Below, one piece after another: positions 12,031-26,744 of a DNA stretch of 64,000 nucleotides. A program made the translations under genes and the position numbers. The stretch covers positions 55,199,834 through 55,263,833 of the forward strand of contig OZ023273.1 in assembly GCA_964007475.1 (NCBI GenBank), read 5' to 3'. Every line of letters begins with the position of its first letter. The stretch's first letter is position 1. Source of the stretch: Hybos culiciformis. Taxonomy: Eukaryota; Arthropoda; Insecta; Diptera; Hybotidae. The notes beneath the pieces were generated by a model. That model saw only the letters and a program-made list of their open reading frames with translations. It did not search any database and was not told the DNA's origin.

Positions 12031-15000
12031 AAAACAAAGTCCTTCGATACAGTCAACATCAGGTTTCATGATCATGTTATGTTCCACCAATAATGGTTTG
12101 AAATTTTTAGCCATATCGGAGGAGCCGCGAAAATATCGTTTCTAAACATAAAGACATAAATAAAATTAATATTATTTTCTTCCCATTTTTTAATTAAATA
12201 AAATAAAAAATAATTTAATTTAAAAAATATTATTAACTTATATTTTATAAGTATGTATATTGTATCAACCAGTTTTTGTATGCAAACAACTTTTAATTAT
12301 AATATTTCACTGTGTCTAACATTTAAGTTTTATGTTTAAGTGCAATTAATTTGGACTTAATACCATTTGCTCTAAAAATTTGATTTAGTTTTATAACCAC
12401 TCTTAAAACTATTAATAATATCCTCTGAATAAGGTTTTTATTTTTAATTTTTTTTTAACAAAACGATTATGCAGTTTTCCTTTGGAAAATTAAAATAAAA
12501 ATATTCTCATTAGAATAAACCAAAAAAACCCAGTTTTACATAATTTAAAAATTCACTGCACGTAAACTTTTAATTTTAATATAATTATATAAAATTTATT
12601 AAAAGAAATGAAAATTTTTGAAATTTAATAGCAAAAATAACAAAAATTCGTAATTATAAATTTTATAATAGTCGTCCTAGTCACTTTTATAACCAGAAGA
12701 GGAAAACATTTGGGAAGTTAAATTCAATGCATATAAATATAAATATATTTTAATTTTTTTTTTTTTTTTTTTAATTTTATGATTATGGTTGTAGTCTACT
12801 GTTTATTTGGAATTAACTAAAAATTAAATTAAAAGAGGCTATGTTGTTCATTTTGTTCATTTATATATTAAATAATTTTGTGCAATTTTTGAATTTCCTT
12901 AAAGAGGCATTTATATGAAAACTTAGAAAAATAATTTTATTTCCAATAATCAACAATTTTTCGAGTATTCTCCGTGGTTTTTAATGAAATCAAGCAAAAG
13001 GACTAATTACAAAAAAAAATAAGATTACAATTTTAATACATATTAATACAATATAAGAGTACAATACATAAAAATGATTAAACCAAATCAAATTAATAGC
13101 TAAAACAAAATTACCCTAACGATCAACCCTATGACTTTGTATATAACAAACTTTTTTAATAGAACTTTATCTTTGTTCTTAATTTTTTTTTTTTAATTTC
13201 AAAATATCAACGTGTGTTAAAAAAAAATAAAAAAAATAAAAATTTACAAAATTACGTGATTTTATCTTTTTTTATGATATTTAATGTATATATTATTCCT
13301 TGAAGATAAAAAATATTTTATTCAAATACAATATTCAAAGAAAATTTTTTAAGTGATTACAAAATTATGTGCCGCCTGGCATAAATTACAAAAAATAGGA
13401 AAAAGTTTTTACCAAAAAAAATTTTTGTTGAATGTATTTCGGATAGAAAGTTGGTTGTCACCATCACCACATTATAATTTAAATTCACCCTTCTGGAAAT
13501 ATGAATACTTAAGTTTTCCTTTTTTTTTTTCATTCACTTAACACCACAACTATATTCCCAGAACATTTAAACATTCTAAGAAAACTAAAAACATTTTTCA
13601 TTACATTATTTTTATTTTGTATTCTCTATTTTTATTTTTTGTTTTATTTTTTTGGGAAAATAAATAAAAAAAAAAAAAAACTTCAAGCTTTATAATGTTT
13701 TGAGGAAGATTATAAAAATATATCTTTTTAGTATCAATGTTTTTTTTATTATTCAGAAAAAGTCAAAAATATTTAAAACAAAAAAAAAAAGTTTGAAACT
13801 TTTTACACCAGTTTTATTATTAAAAATATAATAAAAAAAAAAATGTAAATTTAAAAGTGGAAATCATGTTAACGCAGGGCTATTTCCTTACTATCTTGTT
13901 TTAGAATTTATCTCTTGTAGTTTTAAAAATAGTCTCTAAATGTTGAATCTTAATAAATCAAAAAATACTTCAAAAAAATATAAAGTATAATGTATCTATA
14001 GGTTCGTAAATTGTTATTTTGTTTTCAGTTGCTCAATAGATAGAAGGATGTTCGATTAAATAATTTAATAATCGATAATTATGTTTGAAATGAAAAGTTA
14101 CAAATTTTCTATCAGATTCAAGATATTTATTAGTTATATATTATTCTCAAGATAAAATCACGAATTTTACGTAAATTTAAAAACATTTTAAATGTTATAA
14201 ACGAGTACTATATCGTATATGTTATGAGTTAGAAAAATATAACCAAAACCTAACGCAATTTACAAGAATAATAATTATAATGTGTTACAAAATAGTTAAT
14301 GTTTAGGTAAATCTAAATCCCATTTATTTTGCTGAGTAATAAATTTCAAATAGAAAAAAAATATATTTTACATATCACTATAAAAATTTGTAAAAAAAAA
14401 TAACTAATTTTGGCATTTAATTAATACGGTGTAAAGTAACTGAAAACCTAAAATGACCCTTACCCTTAGTTGTATAGTTGTTTTTTATCTTGTTAAATTT
14501 TTTTTGTTTTCATAAAAAAAGGGAAAAGTTTTTTTTTATTTTTTTAATTCGACTTAATAATATGTATAATACTTTTAATAAGTTTTTCTTTAGTTTCTTA
14601 AATTCATAAATTATTCATGTAAAAGTTTTATTCTTATTTATATATTACCCTTTTAATAAAAATTGAAAGCCCTTTTGCTTCTTCAAATGTGTGATAATAT
14701 TTAACGATGAATGTCCTGATAACTATTTTTACTAAAAATAAAAATTTTTAATTTTCTAACTTTGTTGATTTTTTATTTTTTTTTGGCTACACGACATAAA
14801 TGTATAATATACACATAATATATACATTAATACATATTATGCTTAAAATGTTCAAATTTATATTTCAGCAAAAAAAATTAGGTCCACTAAAAGTTCAAAG
14901 TGGTATTAAAATATTTTCTCTAAGTAATTGAATGACAAATTATTGTATCATTAGTATAACTAGTATAACATAAGCGGCATAGGAGTCCCGAACTAAAACT

Positions 15001-18000
15001 GTTTGCAACTTCATGCACATGCAAATGCTATTGATTTTCAAATGAACAATAGATCAAAAATATTAAACTTTAGTTTCAGAAACAATTCAAAATTTTTTGA
15101 AATAAAAAATAAAATAAAAATCTTTGATATTAAAATAAAATTATTTGAACTTTCTTGGTTATTATATTTATTATTCATTCGGAAACAAATTTTGTTTAAT
15201 GGTTTCCTAGAAATTGACATGATTTTTTTTTTTTCAGAAAGCAGCAATAAATTGAAAATTGTTCTTTTTCATAAAGGGTTCCTTATTAATTTTAAAAGCA
15301 AAAAAAACTAGAAATTTAATTTAATAGAAAAATCTAAATTTTCTGAAAATAAAATAATTTTCGGTCCTTATAAAATCTGAAAGAACTACATATTGCCTTA
15401 AACAACGTAAAAAATATGTAGTGTAATTTAGGAAAACTTTTGTAATAAAATTTAAAAAAAAAAAAACTACTTTTATTTTTCTTTGTAAGTTCTTCCACCA
15501 AACATAAGAACAATATATACATACATATTTAATACTCACATATAGATAAGAGATAATATTATTCTAAATTTCTTCTTTTGTGATAATGAAATAATTGAAA
15601 AACAAAACTAGAACTAACCTAGAAGAATAAGTTTTGCAAAATACGTCAGTCTTCAAGAAGTACCAAATGAAAAGCTAGTACTGATTAAATATTGCTTAGA
15701 AATACAGCTTTTTAGTAAATTTAATTTATGTTGATCTTCTATTCCTTCATTTTATAGTTGGTTTAAAAAAACAAAATTGTTTATTTACTATCATAATATT
15801 GTCTAAATTATAACTGAAGAACTTTATTTTAATAAAATATTTAAGATATTTTATTATCTTATATAATAAAAAATTTATATAACATTTTCCAAATATAAAA
15901 TACTTTAAATATAATACATATTATTAGAAAATAAAATGATTGTAGAAAATAGTTCGATCCCATTGTTTAGTCCCATTGAAATAAAGATAAATTGTATGAT
16001 TTTAATATTTATTTTTTTTTGTATATTATCATTATACCATATTATATAAATAAATAAAAACAATTTATAAAATATTTCCCATAAGTGTAGTTTGTCAACA
16101 ATTTTTCTTTAAATTGACATATTTGAGCCAAAGAAAAAAAAAAAAAGTTTTTCCTTTTATTTTTTTTTTTTTTATTTTTTTTTATCTACATATTATTAAA
16201 ATATCCATACTAAAAATGTACACGACTGTAGTAGTCTTATGCCATTATTATTTTCATGTCCATGAATACGATAAAAATTTATTACTTGAGTTCTGATGAA
16301 TAATACTTTCAAAAAAAATATTATACATATATGTATATTAATGAATATCATGTCAAAAAATTTGTTTTGTAAAATAAAAATATTTGAGAAAAACTGTCAA
16401 GATTTAAATTTTAAAATAACTTTAGACTTTAGCAAAAATTTAATGAATATTTTTAGGTAATATTTTGGTATTATGTTTAAAGATTTAAGATTCCTATTCT
16501 TTTATTATCAGAAATAGAAAAATATTGGTATGTAAAGAAAGTAATTAATTTTTTTTGACAATAATCACAAAATAAATAAATAATGCTTTTTATTAAAGAT
16601 ATAAATATTTCACAACGATTGTAATGAAATCGAGTAATTTTAACTTTCATTGCAGTTAATAAATTTCATTACAACCATAAATCGATTTTATTATATAAAT
16701 TTCTCAGTGTGTACGATTACGAAATTATTCAAAAGATGTAAATAATTTCGATTAAAATTAAATTAAATGTTTTGGAATTTAGTTCGAAAATTAATGTGAT
16801 CTTTTTTTAAAAACAATAATAATTTGACTTGATAAGGATCAACATCAAGTTCAATATCGAAACATCGTTGGTTTTTTTAATTACACGTAAATTTATTGTT
16901 AGAATTGCATAATTTACATTTACAAGATAAATAAATAATAATAAAAATAAAATTGTACAATTCAATCAAAAAACAATTTCCAAAAGTAGCATACATTATT
17001 ATGAAAAATTTTATAAAAGATCTAGGATAAAAAATTATGTAACACATATTTTGAAGTGATTTGAGTTTCGGTTATTCCATACTCCCATACTGTCGCATTT
17101 ACTTAATGTTGGCACAATTAGAGAAAGAAAAAATTAAGGTATAGCATTAGTATCCATAGTATGTATTATTAAATAATATATGTAACATATGTAAAATGTA
17201 TATATTGTTCATTCTATACCTATTATATATATGTTTGCATGAGACAACAATTTAATAGCTATTGTAGTTAAATTCCTAAAATCTAAAAAAAATTTATATA
17301 TAAATAAATATTTTGACAGATTTCAATTAAAAAAAAAAAAAAAAAAGTCTTCTAAGAAAATAAAATGAAAAGAAAAAGCCAAATTGCTTTTTACATTATC
17401 AAAAACCACCCATCTATTTATGATAATCTTATAAAGTCAGTTTTAAAAAAGGACAAACTAAGGGAAAAAATTAGTTTTTTTCTTAGTAATATATTTTCCG
17501 CTTATTTTCATTTCGTTTTTCTTTTCTTTATTTTTTTTTCTCTCTCACAAATAATAAGTTGTATATACATTTATGATTGCATATATCTGTATTTATATAT
17601 AACTGAAGTAGGCATGGAAAATGTGCGGTTTTATTCAAGATTTAAAAAAAAAAAAAAAAAAAACTAAAAGTTGTCCTTCGCCACAGTTTGTCAGTATTAC
17701 AAAACAAAAAAAAAAACAAAAAAAAAAGGAAAACTTTTTCTCCTTAATATATAAAATAAAACAGGAAAATATATAAACATGAAAAAAAACAAGATCCATT
17801 TCCATCAAGACCCATTAAAGTTTTTTTTTTTTTTTAACTTTATTCCAAAAAAATTCGTTATAAAATTTTTAGTTCATGACCTTTTAATATTTAATTTTTA
17901 GCTTTAAAAAAAGAAACTTTCTACACACATAACTTTAACAATTCAGTGAGCAATAAATAGAAAGGTGAAAAAAGATCGCGAACTTTAATATTCAACTCAT

Positions 18001-21000
18001 GAAAATATAATGAAAAAAAAAAGTTACGTATATTCTCTCTTTACCCACAGTTGCTGAAGAGATTTCATACAATTTTTTATTATTTTTAAAGTCTATAGTT
18101 TCTATACCTGTGTATAGTAAGTAATATTTTTTTACATATAAAACATAGAATTAAAGCTGAAATTTTAAATCTCAATTTTAAGTAAGGAAACTGGTTTTTT
18201 CTTTATAAAAAAAACAATGAAATAAAAAATGTTTATGTGGTGGGTATACAAACACTACACAATAATGTGTGTATTTTTTAAAATAAACATTTTAAATTTA
18301 ATGCTTTAAAAAACCTAAACCTCCTATATTTTTGTGTTAATCTTTAATGAAATTTTGAATAGTTTTTATAACAAAAAAAAAAAAAAAAAACATATTATTA
18401 AATACCATTGACCAGAAAAAAAAAAGTGAAAGCACCAAAAAAAAAAAAAAACAAATTACACAATGCAGCTAATTTGAAAGTAAAATTTTACACATTAAGT
18501 AACATACATAAAATATCATAATATGTACATATTAATAACACAACACCTCTTTATACCTTATTAACATTTTACATTTAAATTTAAATAAATATTTCATCGA
18601 GGTGTGTTAAACAAACTACAATTATTTATTAGGAATAAAATTCAAGTATCTACACTGAAAGAAAGGCGGCTTGATTTCTATTGAATCTAATGTTACAAAA
18701 AAAAAAACTATTAAACAAAATACTAACTTTTTTTTACTAACTAAAACCTTCGGCTCAATGCATCATAAATTTAATTATTCTTTTTCAGAACATGAGCTTG
18801 GAAAAATACGCATACAATTAATTTTCATACAATTAAAAAAAAAAGAAGTCAAATCATACTTCTGCAAACATAATTTGTATCCGTATGCAAGCTTTATGTC
18901 CTAGTCTGTCTAAATCTATCGGCCATGAATTAACCTTAGTTGATTCTTTATTAAATAGAAAGAGTAGAGAATAGTTATATCGATTAAAAAGCTAAGCATA
19001 TTTTAATATATAGCAAATTTGTGAAAACCTAAATAAAAGATACTATGAATATTATAAAACCCTTAATTCCTGCTTTCACACTATATACCAATATCGTTAT
19101 CTAAATAAAATCTTTTTATGTGTACATCATGTACTTATAAAAATATTCAATTGGTTTAAAAAATAAAAAAATAAAATAAAAATTTGAAGCTTCGCGTATT
19201 TCCATATATAGTGTAATATGCTTTTTTCCAGTAATTTAAGTTGGTTAACCACTTATTTACAGAAAAAAAAAGTTATAACCACTATAATAATCCCATTATA
19301 TTTACAAGTCTGAATAAAAAGCAATAATAAAATATTCTTATCGAAATTAAATTTTTATTTTAGTATTATAAATATATATGGTGAATATATATGTAAATAT
19401 ATAATACCTTCTATATACATTATACAAGTTTTGATTTATTGTTCTAGAAAAATGATTGAGTGGATTATTGAATATAATATAAAAAAAAAAAAATTCTGAA
19501 ATTACAGTATAATGCTTATAATAATTATTCTTCAAAAACTCTATTCATAAAGGATGAATTTTATTCAAATTTTCTGAGGAGTAGACAATGAACAAGATTT
19601 TCACGTATAATAGTTATTATCTGTTTAAAATTTAAAGTTTGTAAAAAGTTACAACATGCATTTTAATGATTATTATGTGCTTAAGCATTCAAATATCTAT
19701 TCATTAGAGGAAAAATATTGTTAATATAAACAAGCTGACATAACAACAATTAGGGTTGTCGATTATATGGGTAAAATGTGGTAAAAAAAAAACTGTTTTA
19801 AATATTTTGAAAAATGAAAAAGTTTTTTTTTTTTTGTAAAGAATAGCAAAACTATATCATTTAGAAATTTTCAGGTAAAAAAATCAATAGTATGCCCAAT
19901 GTTAGAAGAATAATATTAAGTTTTTATTTTATTTATTTAAAGATGAGACTTACATATAGAGTAATTAGATTAGATTGAATTGGCAGTCTCCGATATACAC
20001 ATAATTTGGACCAGAGTGTATGCTATTTATATAACTTACAGTATATTCTTTTATGTTCAAAAAAAAAAAAAGTTACATGAAACTAAATTTCATTCTTAAT
20101 GTGAAGAGATTTTTCATTTCAGGGGAATTCAATGAAAAATTAAACCAAATTACGGAAATAAGAAATAACACTAAATGCAAAAATTAAAGAAGTTAAAAAA
20201 AAAAAATAAAGAAAAATAAAAATAAATGTAAACATTATATAATTCCCACTCGGCACGGAAACTGTATCACATTGAACCTATACCATAATTCTAGAGACAT
20301 TTGGATCTTTATTTCTTAGAATTTAATGAATATTTAATAGGGATTTAATGTTTTCTAATAAATTATAAAATAATCAAATAAGAGAATAAAATACAGAAAG
20401 GAAATTCTTTGGAAAAAAAAGTTTTTGTTTATCATCATCCATCATCATAATGTCTGCATGCTTTTCCATAATATTTTTATACCATTTGTATCGTAAAACA
20501 CAAGAGAATAAAATTAGTTCAGTTTTATATAAAAAAATAACGTGAATTCATTTTATTACTGGATAAATTTTAGTTTTTTTTTTTTTTTTTTTTTTTTTGC
20601 CTTCTATTAACCATTATTCGGGATCATAAAATCAATGTTTGCAATTTAAGTTTTTTTTTTTATTTTCGTATAAGTATATTTTATACTCCTACTCTGAAGT
20701 GAATCAGAAAATAACTAAAACATGCATGCCTATAACTACATACCTAATCCATAATATACTGAATGGTATATATGTAGTAATTTCATGAAAAAATAAACAA
20801 GAATTTCATTTAAAAAAATAAAATAAAATTCTTCGAATGAATAATGAAAACTGCACCACAATATCCGTTGAAATAGATAAATACGAATTGTAAGAAATAA
20901 TTAATTTTTTGTTAAAATATGGAAATGTAAACGTTCGTATAACTTTCATAATAAAGCTGTTATGGATCAAGTACACAGATTATATATATACAAAATGGTT

Positions 21001-22886
21001 AGTGAGACCATAAAAACAAAAAAAAAATTATGATTGATTGATTTCAAGAAAGGAAGGATCCTTCCAATTCTTAAAATTTTACAGATAAATTTATTGTTCA
21101 CAATAAATATATGATTTTTGACTATTGTTTTAAATTTCATTTTTTATTAAACCAATAATTAATCTTTCTTTTTTATTTGAATTTGCTAGTTTAACTTCAA
21201 TAAATGTAAAAACAATATTTTAAATACAACCTACATTGCACTCGTTCTAGTTCAATATTCAATGCATTTTATGAGATGCTAAACTCTAATGAGCTTTGAT
21301 ATGAGCAGGAAAGAATAACATTTTTTAAATTCAAAAACGAAATCTATATATATATAATATTTTCTAAGAATTACATAAGTTTTAAACCACAATTCGGAAA
21401 CTATTCATTACAATCAGTAGGTATATAAAATTTTATTATAATTTTCAATAACTTTTTAATTTTCACAATGATTTGATTTAAAAAAAAAAAACATTGTACC
21501 TATTGGTTTTTCCTTCATTTCATTCATAAAATATTTATGTATGAGAATAAAAAAAAAAAATTTTTTAACAGTAATATTTTCAATCAATTCAAACACCTGT
21601 ATTATAAAATAGATTCTATATGTTTTCATAGTTACATCATGAAATATGTACATATATAGAGTACAAAGTACATGTACATATAATATGTGGGTAGTATACT
21701 GGAACAAAATGTTCAGTTCTAAAAATTTTTATCCAAATATTAAAACATCATCAAATTGCATTAAATTATAATATGAATTCAAGTTGTTTTATAGAAAAAC
21801 ACATATTCAAAAATCCTTGAAAAATATCTTAGCAGAGAGCAGCGTATGATAAGTATTATTTCTGACTGAACTTAAATAAATTAAAAAATCTTTCTAAATA
21901 AATTTATTAATTTTATTCTTTATTATAACATTATATGTACATCTATGCAAATGATTTGTTTAATTTTATTTTTCCAATTGAAGTTGATGTACGGAAAACA
22001 ATTTTCAACTATATTTGTATTTGCCTCCGTCAGATCGACTTCTGAAATTTTAGAATGCAATCAAGCTTTGATTTTGAAGTTTCATTACAGAATTTATTTT
22101 TTTTTTTTTTTTAATTGAATATTTTAAAAAGAAAATTTATGTTGGTGATTTGAAAACATGATTTATGTATATAAATTAAGAAACATAAAATAATTTCAAC
22201 TCATGCGTTTTGTAGTAAAATTTAAGGGTTGAAAAAAAAAATGTACATAATTTAATTAACTTTTGGAAACAAAACCATAATAAAGTAACTTAACAATAAA
22301 TTCCTTTTTTTTTTTTTTACTTTTCTAGAGAGACTTTTACAAAAATATAACTTTTTATTAAATTTAATAAGTAATAAAATTCAACTTTTTGTTAACTTTA
22401 GGCAAAAAAAAAAACAAATTTGTTTTTTTTTTTTTTAATTCATTCAATTTGAAACTTAAACATTAAAAAAAAAAAATAGAAATTAAGTATTGTTTCTCCT
22501 TTTTTTTTATATATTTTTGGAATAAAAATCCAATTTTTATGTTTTTATATTTGCCTTAAAATAAATATGAAAAAAAAATTCAAATTCAAATTCTACACAA
22601 TAATATTATTCAGAAACTTTACATAATTTTGAAGGACTAACAAAGTTTTCATTTAATTTGTTTTGTTTGTTTTTTTTTAATCAAATTTTTATTATTAAAA
22701 AAATATAATTAGAATTTAAGTTTTTTTTTTTAATAATTCAGAGACGGATCTTAAGCAGAAGAATTATTCTAATTTCTAATTAATGTGTAACATTAATATC
22801 AAATCAAGTATGAACATTCAAGCATTCAAAGATTATTTAGGTGGATAGAAACTATTAAAACTACTAAAGCTTTGTATTTGACGTAC

Positions 22887-22956
22887 TAACTTTAGTTGCA
22901 GACATAACTTTAGTTGCAGACATAACTTTAGTTGCAGACATAACTTTAGTTGCAGA
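22887..22956. repeat. Tandem repeat, 18-bp unit, about 3.9 copies
   Basis: The unit TAACTTTAGTTGCAGACA is repeated without visible change, the last copy lacking two bases. Perfect identity suggests a young or still-expanding minisatellite inside intron 1. Confidence 0.92.
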
Positions 22957-24771
22957 TTCGATTCCAATTATTGAATTTATGTTAACTTCATTCCAATTAT
23001 TTATTTTTGTTGCCACAAAGAGGCATAATAAGGAACAAAAATTAAATAATTACACTGCAATTAAGTTATTTTTTTATAATTTCTTTAAAATTTTTCTAAA
23101 TTCATCCTCACTCCATCCTATATTCACATACAAAAATCATAAAACCATATACATTTTTGTACATTTTGTAAGTACAATGTAAATTGTATATATATTATAT
23201 ATACAATAAAAATGCCATCAAAATCTATGGTAAAATTAAACCATAAAGAATTCATACCAGACAAATAATTGACAGGTTGATATCTATCACTTGCAAGTAC
23301 ACTCTCTAATAATATAAAAGTTTAATATCATGAAAAACATTTTTAACATCTTTTTTGAAGACATAATAAGTGAAATGTAAAAGCATTTGTAAGAAATTTA
23401 ACATCATTTTACGATTTGTAAGTTATCAAAATGGATGACTCCTTGACGTCTCTTAAAAAAAAAAAAATCTTTTCATAAGAAAAATAAAATGGATTTAATA
23501 AAAATTTATCAACATCTTTGCCCTTTTTTCCCCATAATAAAAATATGCATAGCATTTTTATGCCTATCCTTAAATGAAGTACCTAAGTATCTATGTTATT
23601 ATTATGTTAAATTTAAAAAGAAAATAATAATGTATATATTACAAAATATTTTAACATTAATGCAATTTACGTAAAAAAAAGAGTGAACATTTTTATTTTT
23701 TGTTTTCAGCATTATGTATATTATAGAGATTGTATTACATATAAAACATTAAGAAATAAAATGAAAACAAAAATATAACATTGCATCACTATTTTGTCAA
23801 AAAGGAACTGCAATCTAGCCTAAACTTACAATAAACAAAATTTATTATAAAACATTTCATCATATCATCGATTATATTCATCATCTAAGACCATCTAATC
23901 TTTTCTTTCCCATTGGAGTTTGTAAACTTGACTTTTATCCCAACCAAAATGCTTAATATATTTTAAATACATATTAACGAATAGCATAGACCACAAAATA
24001 ACAATATTCATTTTTAATTTTTTTATCTATAGTTTTCAGAACTCAAATTTCTTTAAAACGTTTTCTTGCAATCAAAATCTTAATCACTATGCGACAAAAA
24101 TATAATGTCACAGAAATATAACGTTGAAAATGTAGGAAAAACTAAAATATGTTTACTTAATTGAAATATATATACGTCATAATATGTACATATATGCTTT
24201 ATACAAATATTAATGTAAAATATAAAAATGTATGCTTTACACAACACAAGTTTATAATATATAACTTTAAGCAAGGAATTTTAAAACATCAATATAATTT
24301 TTTTTAACTGCTACCTCTTCCATTGTCATTAAAACGAAATCATCAGCTGTTGTATTTAGTAGGAAAATTAAGGACAATATATTTATAAATAAATTTTCTT
24401 TTTTTTTTAATATAAATTCCGTTCTCATTATTACGTTGACTACATTATATACTTATAGTTTTATTCATTAAAATATATTTATATGTTCTGATGAATTTTA
24501 TGTAATTTGCCTAGTAATATAATATATACACAGAAAAAAATTTGCTCGTACTCATTACGTCAAAAAAGTTCGTTAATGACATTCTCGTTAAGATAACGAA
24601 AAATAATGAATAATTACGTTTTTGTAACGTAAATTTCGTTTATTTTCTTATTACGAACATTTTTTTCATTTTTAGTACTCGTTAAAAAAGTTCGTTATCG
24701 TTAAATACGGGAAACAAAAATTTCAATCCATACAGAACTTATATTTTCCATTTTACACATTGCCGTAAAGT

Positions 24772-24845
24772 TAGTTCATAGCTCAGTGGCAGAGTTGATG
24801 GATTGCAATGTTTAGGACAGTGGTTCGAAGCCACAAGCGGGCATA
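24772..24845 (+). promoter_or_regulatory. tRNA-like sequence with RNA polymerase III A and B boxes
   Basis: TAGCTCAGTGG at 24779-24789 matches the A-box consensus and GGTTCGAAGCC at 24822-24832 is close to the B-box consensus. GTGG and CCAC bracket the T-loop as a T-arm would. The region between contains GATTGCAATG, also present in element B. A full acceptor stem is not evident, so this is a tRNA-derived promoter or pseudo-tRNA rather than a working tRNA gene. Confidence 0.65.
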
Positions 24846-25069
24846 AAAAAAATTATTAAAAAAAATTAAAAAAATAGAAACAAAAATAAAAAAAATTATA
24901 ATAAATAAAAAAAATAAATAAAATAAAAAAAAAAAAAAATAAATAAAAAAAATAAAAAAAAAATAAAAAAAAATAAAAAAAGAAAAAAAAAAATAAAAAA
25001 TAAAATAAAAAAAAAATAAAAAAATAAAAAAGAAATAAATAAAAAATTAAATAAATAAAAAAAAAATTT
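24846..25069. repeat. A-rich low-complexity tract
   Basis: Over 200 bases consist nearly only of A with scattered T (AAATAAAAAA-type), directly after the tRNA-like segment and inside element A. It may be an expanded poly-A tail of a SINE-like insert. Confidence 0.85.
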
Positions 25070-25268
25070 AGTCTTGTAAATTTTTTCTTTCGTATTTGCG
25101 GTGTTTTTGCTGAAGAATTTGAAAGGTTTTTGGTTTTGGGGTATAACGAACTTTTTTAACGAACTACGAGCTTTTTTCAACGAAATGTTCGTTGTAGCCA
25201 AAATAACGAATTTTTCGTTGATTTTAACGAATTATCTAGTTATTAGTACGAGCAAATTTTTTTCTGTG

Positions 25269-26744
25269 TAGTTAAAAATTAAAGTTAACAATTTTATTTA
25301 ACTTTTTATAAAAAAAAATTAAAATAATTATAAACTTATAATTCCTAAAGAACATTAAAAGTCGTTCAAATTTGTTTTTTTTTACTCTAATATTCGTACA
25401 CTTTATACTATATATGAAATATTCATAAAAGTTAGAAAAGGCAAAGTTCTAATGGGAAGATTTTTGACTTGAAGCTTTTTAGGAAAAACTTTTATTAGAA
25501 GAAAATAAATAAAATTTTAAAACTTAAAAGCAATAATGACAAAAAGTTAAAAAAAAAAATTATTATAATATATAATATGTAGTAGGTTATATATAATTTT
25601 AATGGAATTAAATTCTAAATTAATAGTTTATTTATTTTAAATAAATGTCTTGAATTTAAAAAAAAATTATTTGAAGAAAATTATTATATTTTACAGTTCA
25701 TTGAACTTTTTGAGACAATCATCAAAAACATATATTTCTTTTTCAATATTTAAAGATTTTAAAAATTCTGATTAAATTATAAATAATAAATCTTATGATG
25801 CCAGTTTTGAATCTTTGAATAGTTCTCGCTTGAATAAACATATATAGTTATTTTTGGATTGAATGAAACTGCTTAAAATCCAACCCACAATTACCTAAAT
25901 TTGCTGAACAAATAACAAGAATATGATATACAATTTTCTTCATTATTTTTACAACTACGGATTCGCTGTAGTATTGTTTTTAACGAACAAAAAATTATAA
26001 CTTCTATAACTTTTGATCTAATGAAAGAAGAGGGCTCAAAACAGGCTTAAAATGATTTCTACAAAATGTAAATTTTTTATTTATTACACATTTGATTATT
26101 TTTCATGGAAATAAAGAAAAAAAATTGCTGGTAAACGAATGCCATTTTCTCATCCATTGTAGAGTTTTTAATTACGGAGGGGTTTTTCCACCATGGACGG
26201 TGGATGCCAAACTAAATAATACATTTTACCTTTACAAAAATAATAACCACAAAATGTGCAAGAAGGCTTTAACTGACTAGTTTTTTTTAAATTTGAAACA
26301 GAAATTAGAAATTTTTTTAATCAAGTCGATATCTATCGATTATAACCAAAAAATATAAAAAAAATAGAGATGGAGATTGAAAACCTTTGTATTATATATC
26401 TACGCCTACATTAACATAATATATTAATAAATTTTATATTTGAATTTAACAAAGATTTTTAATTACATTTTTCCATCTTTATTATTATACTTTTCCATAT
26501 ACATACAAATTATGTACGCAATAATGATAGGGCCTACATATCAACCTTGTACATATTTATTGATATTAAAAGTAAATTCAAATTAATTGCACTACCGGTG
26601 AAGAGGTGCTTTCAAGTCATCATTTGTTCATTAATTAATTTATACAAAACTGTATAATAATAATAATAATAAAAAAAAATCTTTGTTAAAAAAATTTTTA
26701 TATTTATTTTTTTTAAATATATATTTAAAACAGATTTAACTTAC
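25269..26744 (-). other. First intron of the receptor gene, 5' part
   Basis: This AT-rich sequence ends at the GTAAGT donor of the signal-peptide exon. A 62-codon plus-strand frame at 26092-26280 has no ATG context or match that I trust. Nothing else is supported. Confidence 0.55.

Larger units (their letters stand above)
11658..24528 (-). other. First intron of the receptor gene, middle part
   Basis: This long AT-rich stretch shows no supported gene. Contents seen are the diverged repeat at 11848-12030, many A/T homopolymers, TA-rich microsatellite-like patches and the tandem repeat at 22887-22956. Short open frames here are low-complexity Lys/Phe/Ile/Asn strings and look like chance. Confidence 0.55.
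24529..25268. mobile_element. TIR element with a tRNA-like core (copy A)
   Basis: This 740-bp element is bounded by perfect 24-bp inverted ends beginning CACAGAAAAAAATTTGCTCG and flanked by TA on both sides (24527-24528 and 25269-25270). Both halves carry several copies of GTTCGTTA or its complement near the ends, like subterminal transposase-binding repeats. The middle holds a tRNA-like segment (24772-24845) followed by more than 200 bp of almost pure AAATAAA sequence. No transposase is encoded, so it is non-autonomous. It sits inside receptor intron 1. The TA duplication suggests a Tc1/mariner-like mechanism, but TA is common here and the superfamily is not settled. Confidence 0.8.

Noticed and set aside
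15003..15539. Overlapping frames on both strands
   Set aside because: Low-complexity Phe/Asn/Lys strings in intron 1, with no splice or start context.
18651..18670. Solitary TACACTGAAAGAAAGG, like one end of elements A and B
   Set aside because: No matching inverted end was found within about 1.5 kb, so no element can be defined.
24772..24845. Functional tRNA gene
   Set aside because: A and B boxes are present, but a paired acceptor stem and a credible anticodon arm are missing, and it is embedded in a transposon.
24896..25201. 101-codon minus-strand frame of Phe/Leu/Ile
   Set aside because: It is produced by the A-rich low-complexity tract in element A; there is no real membrane protein.
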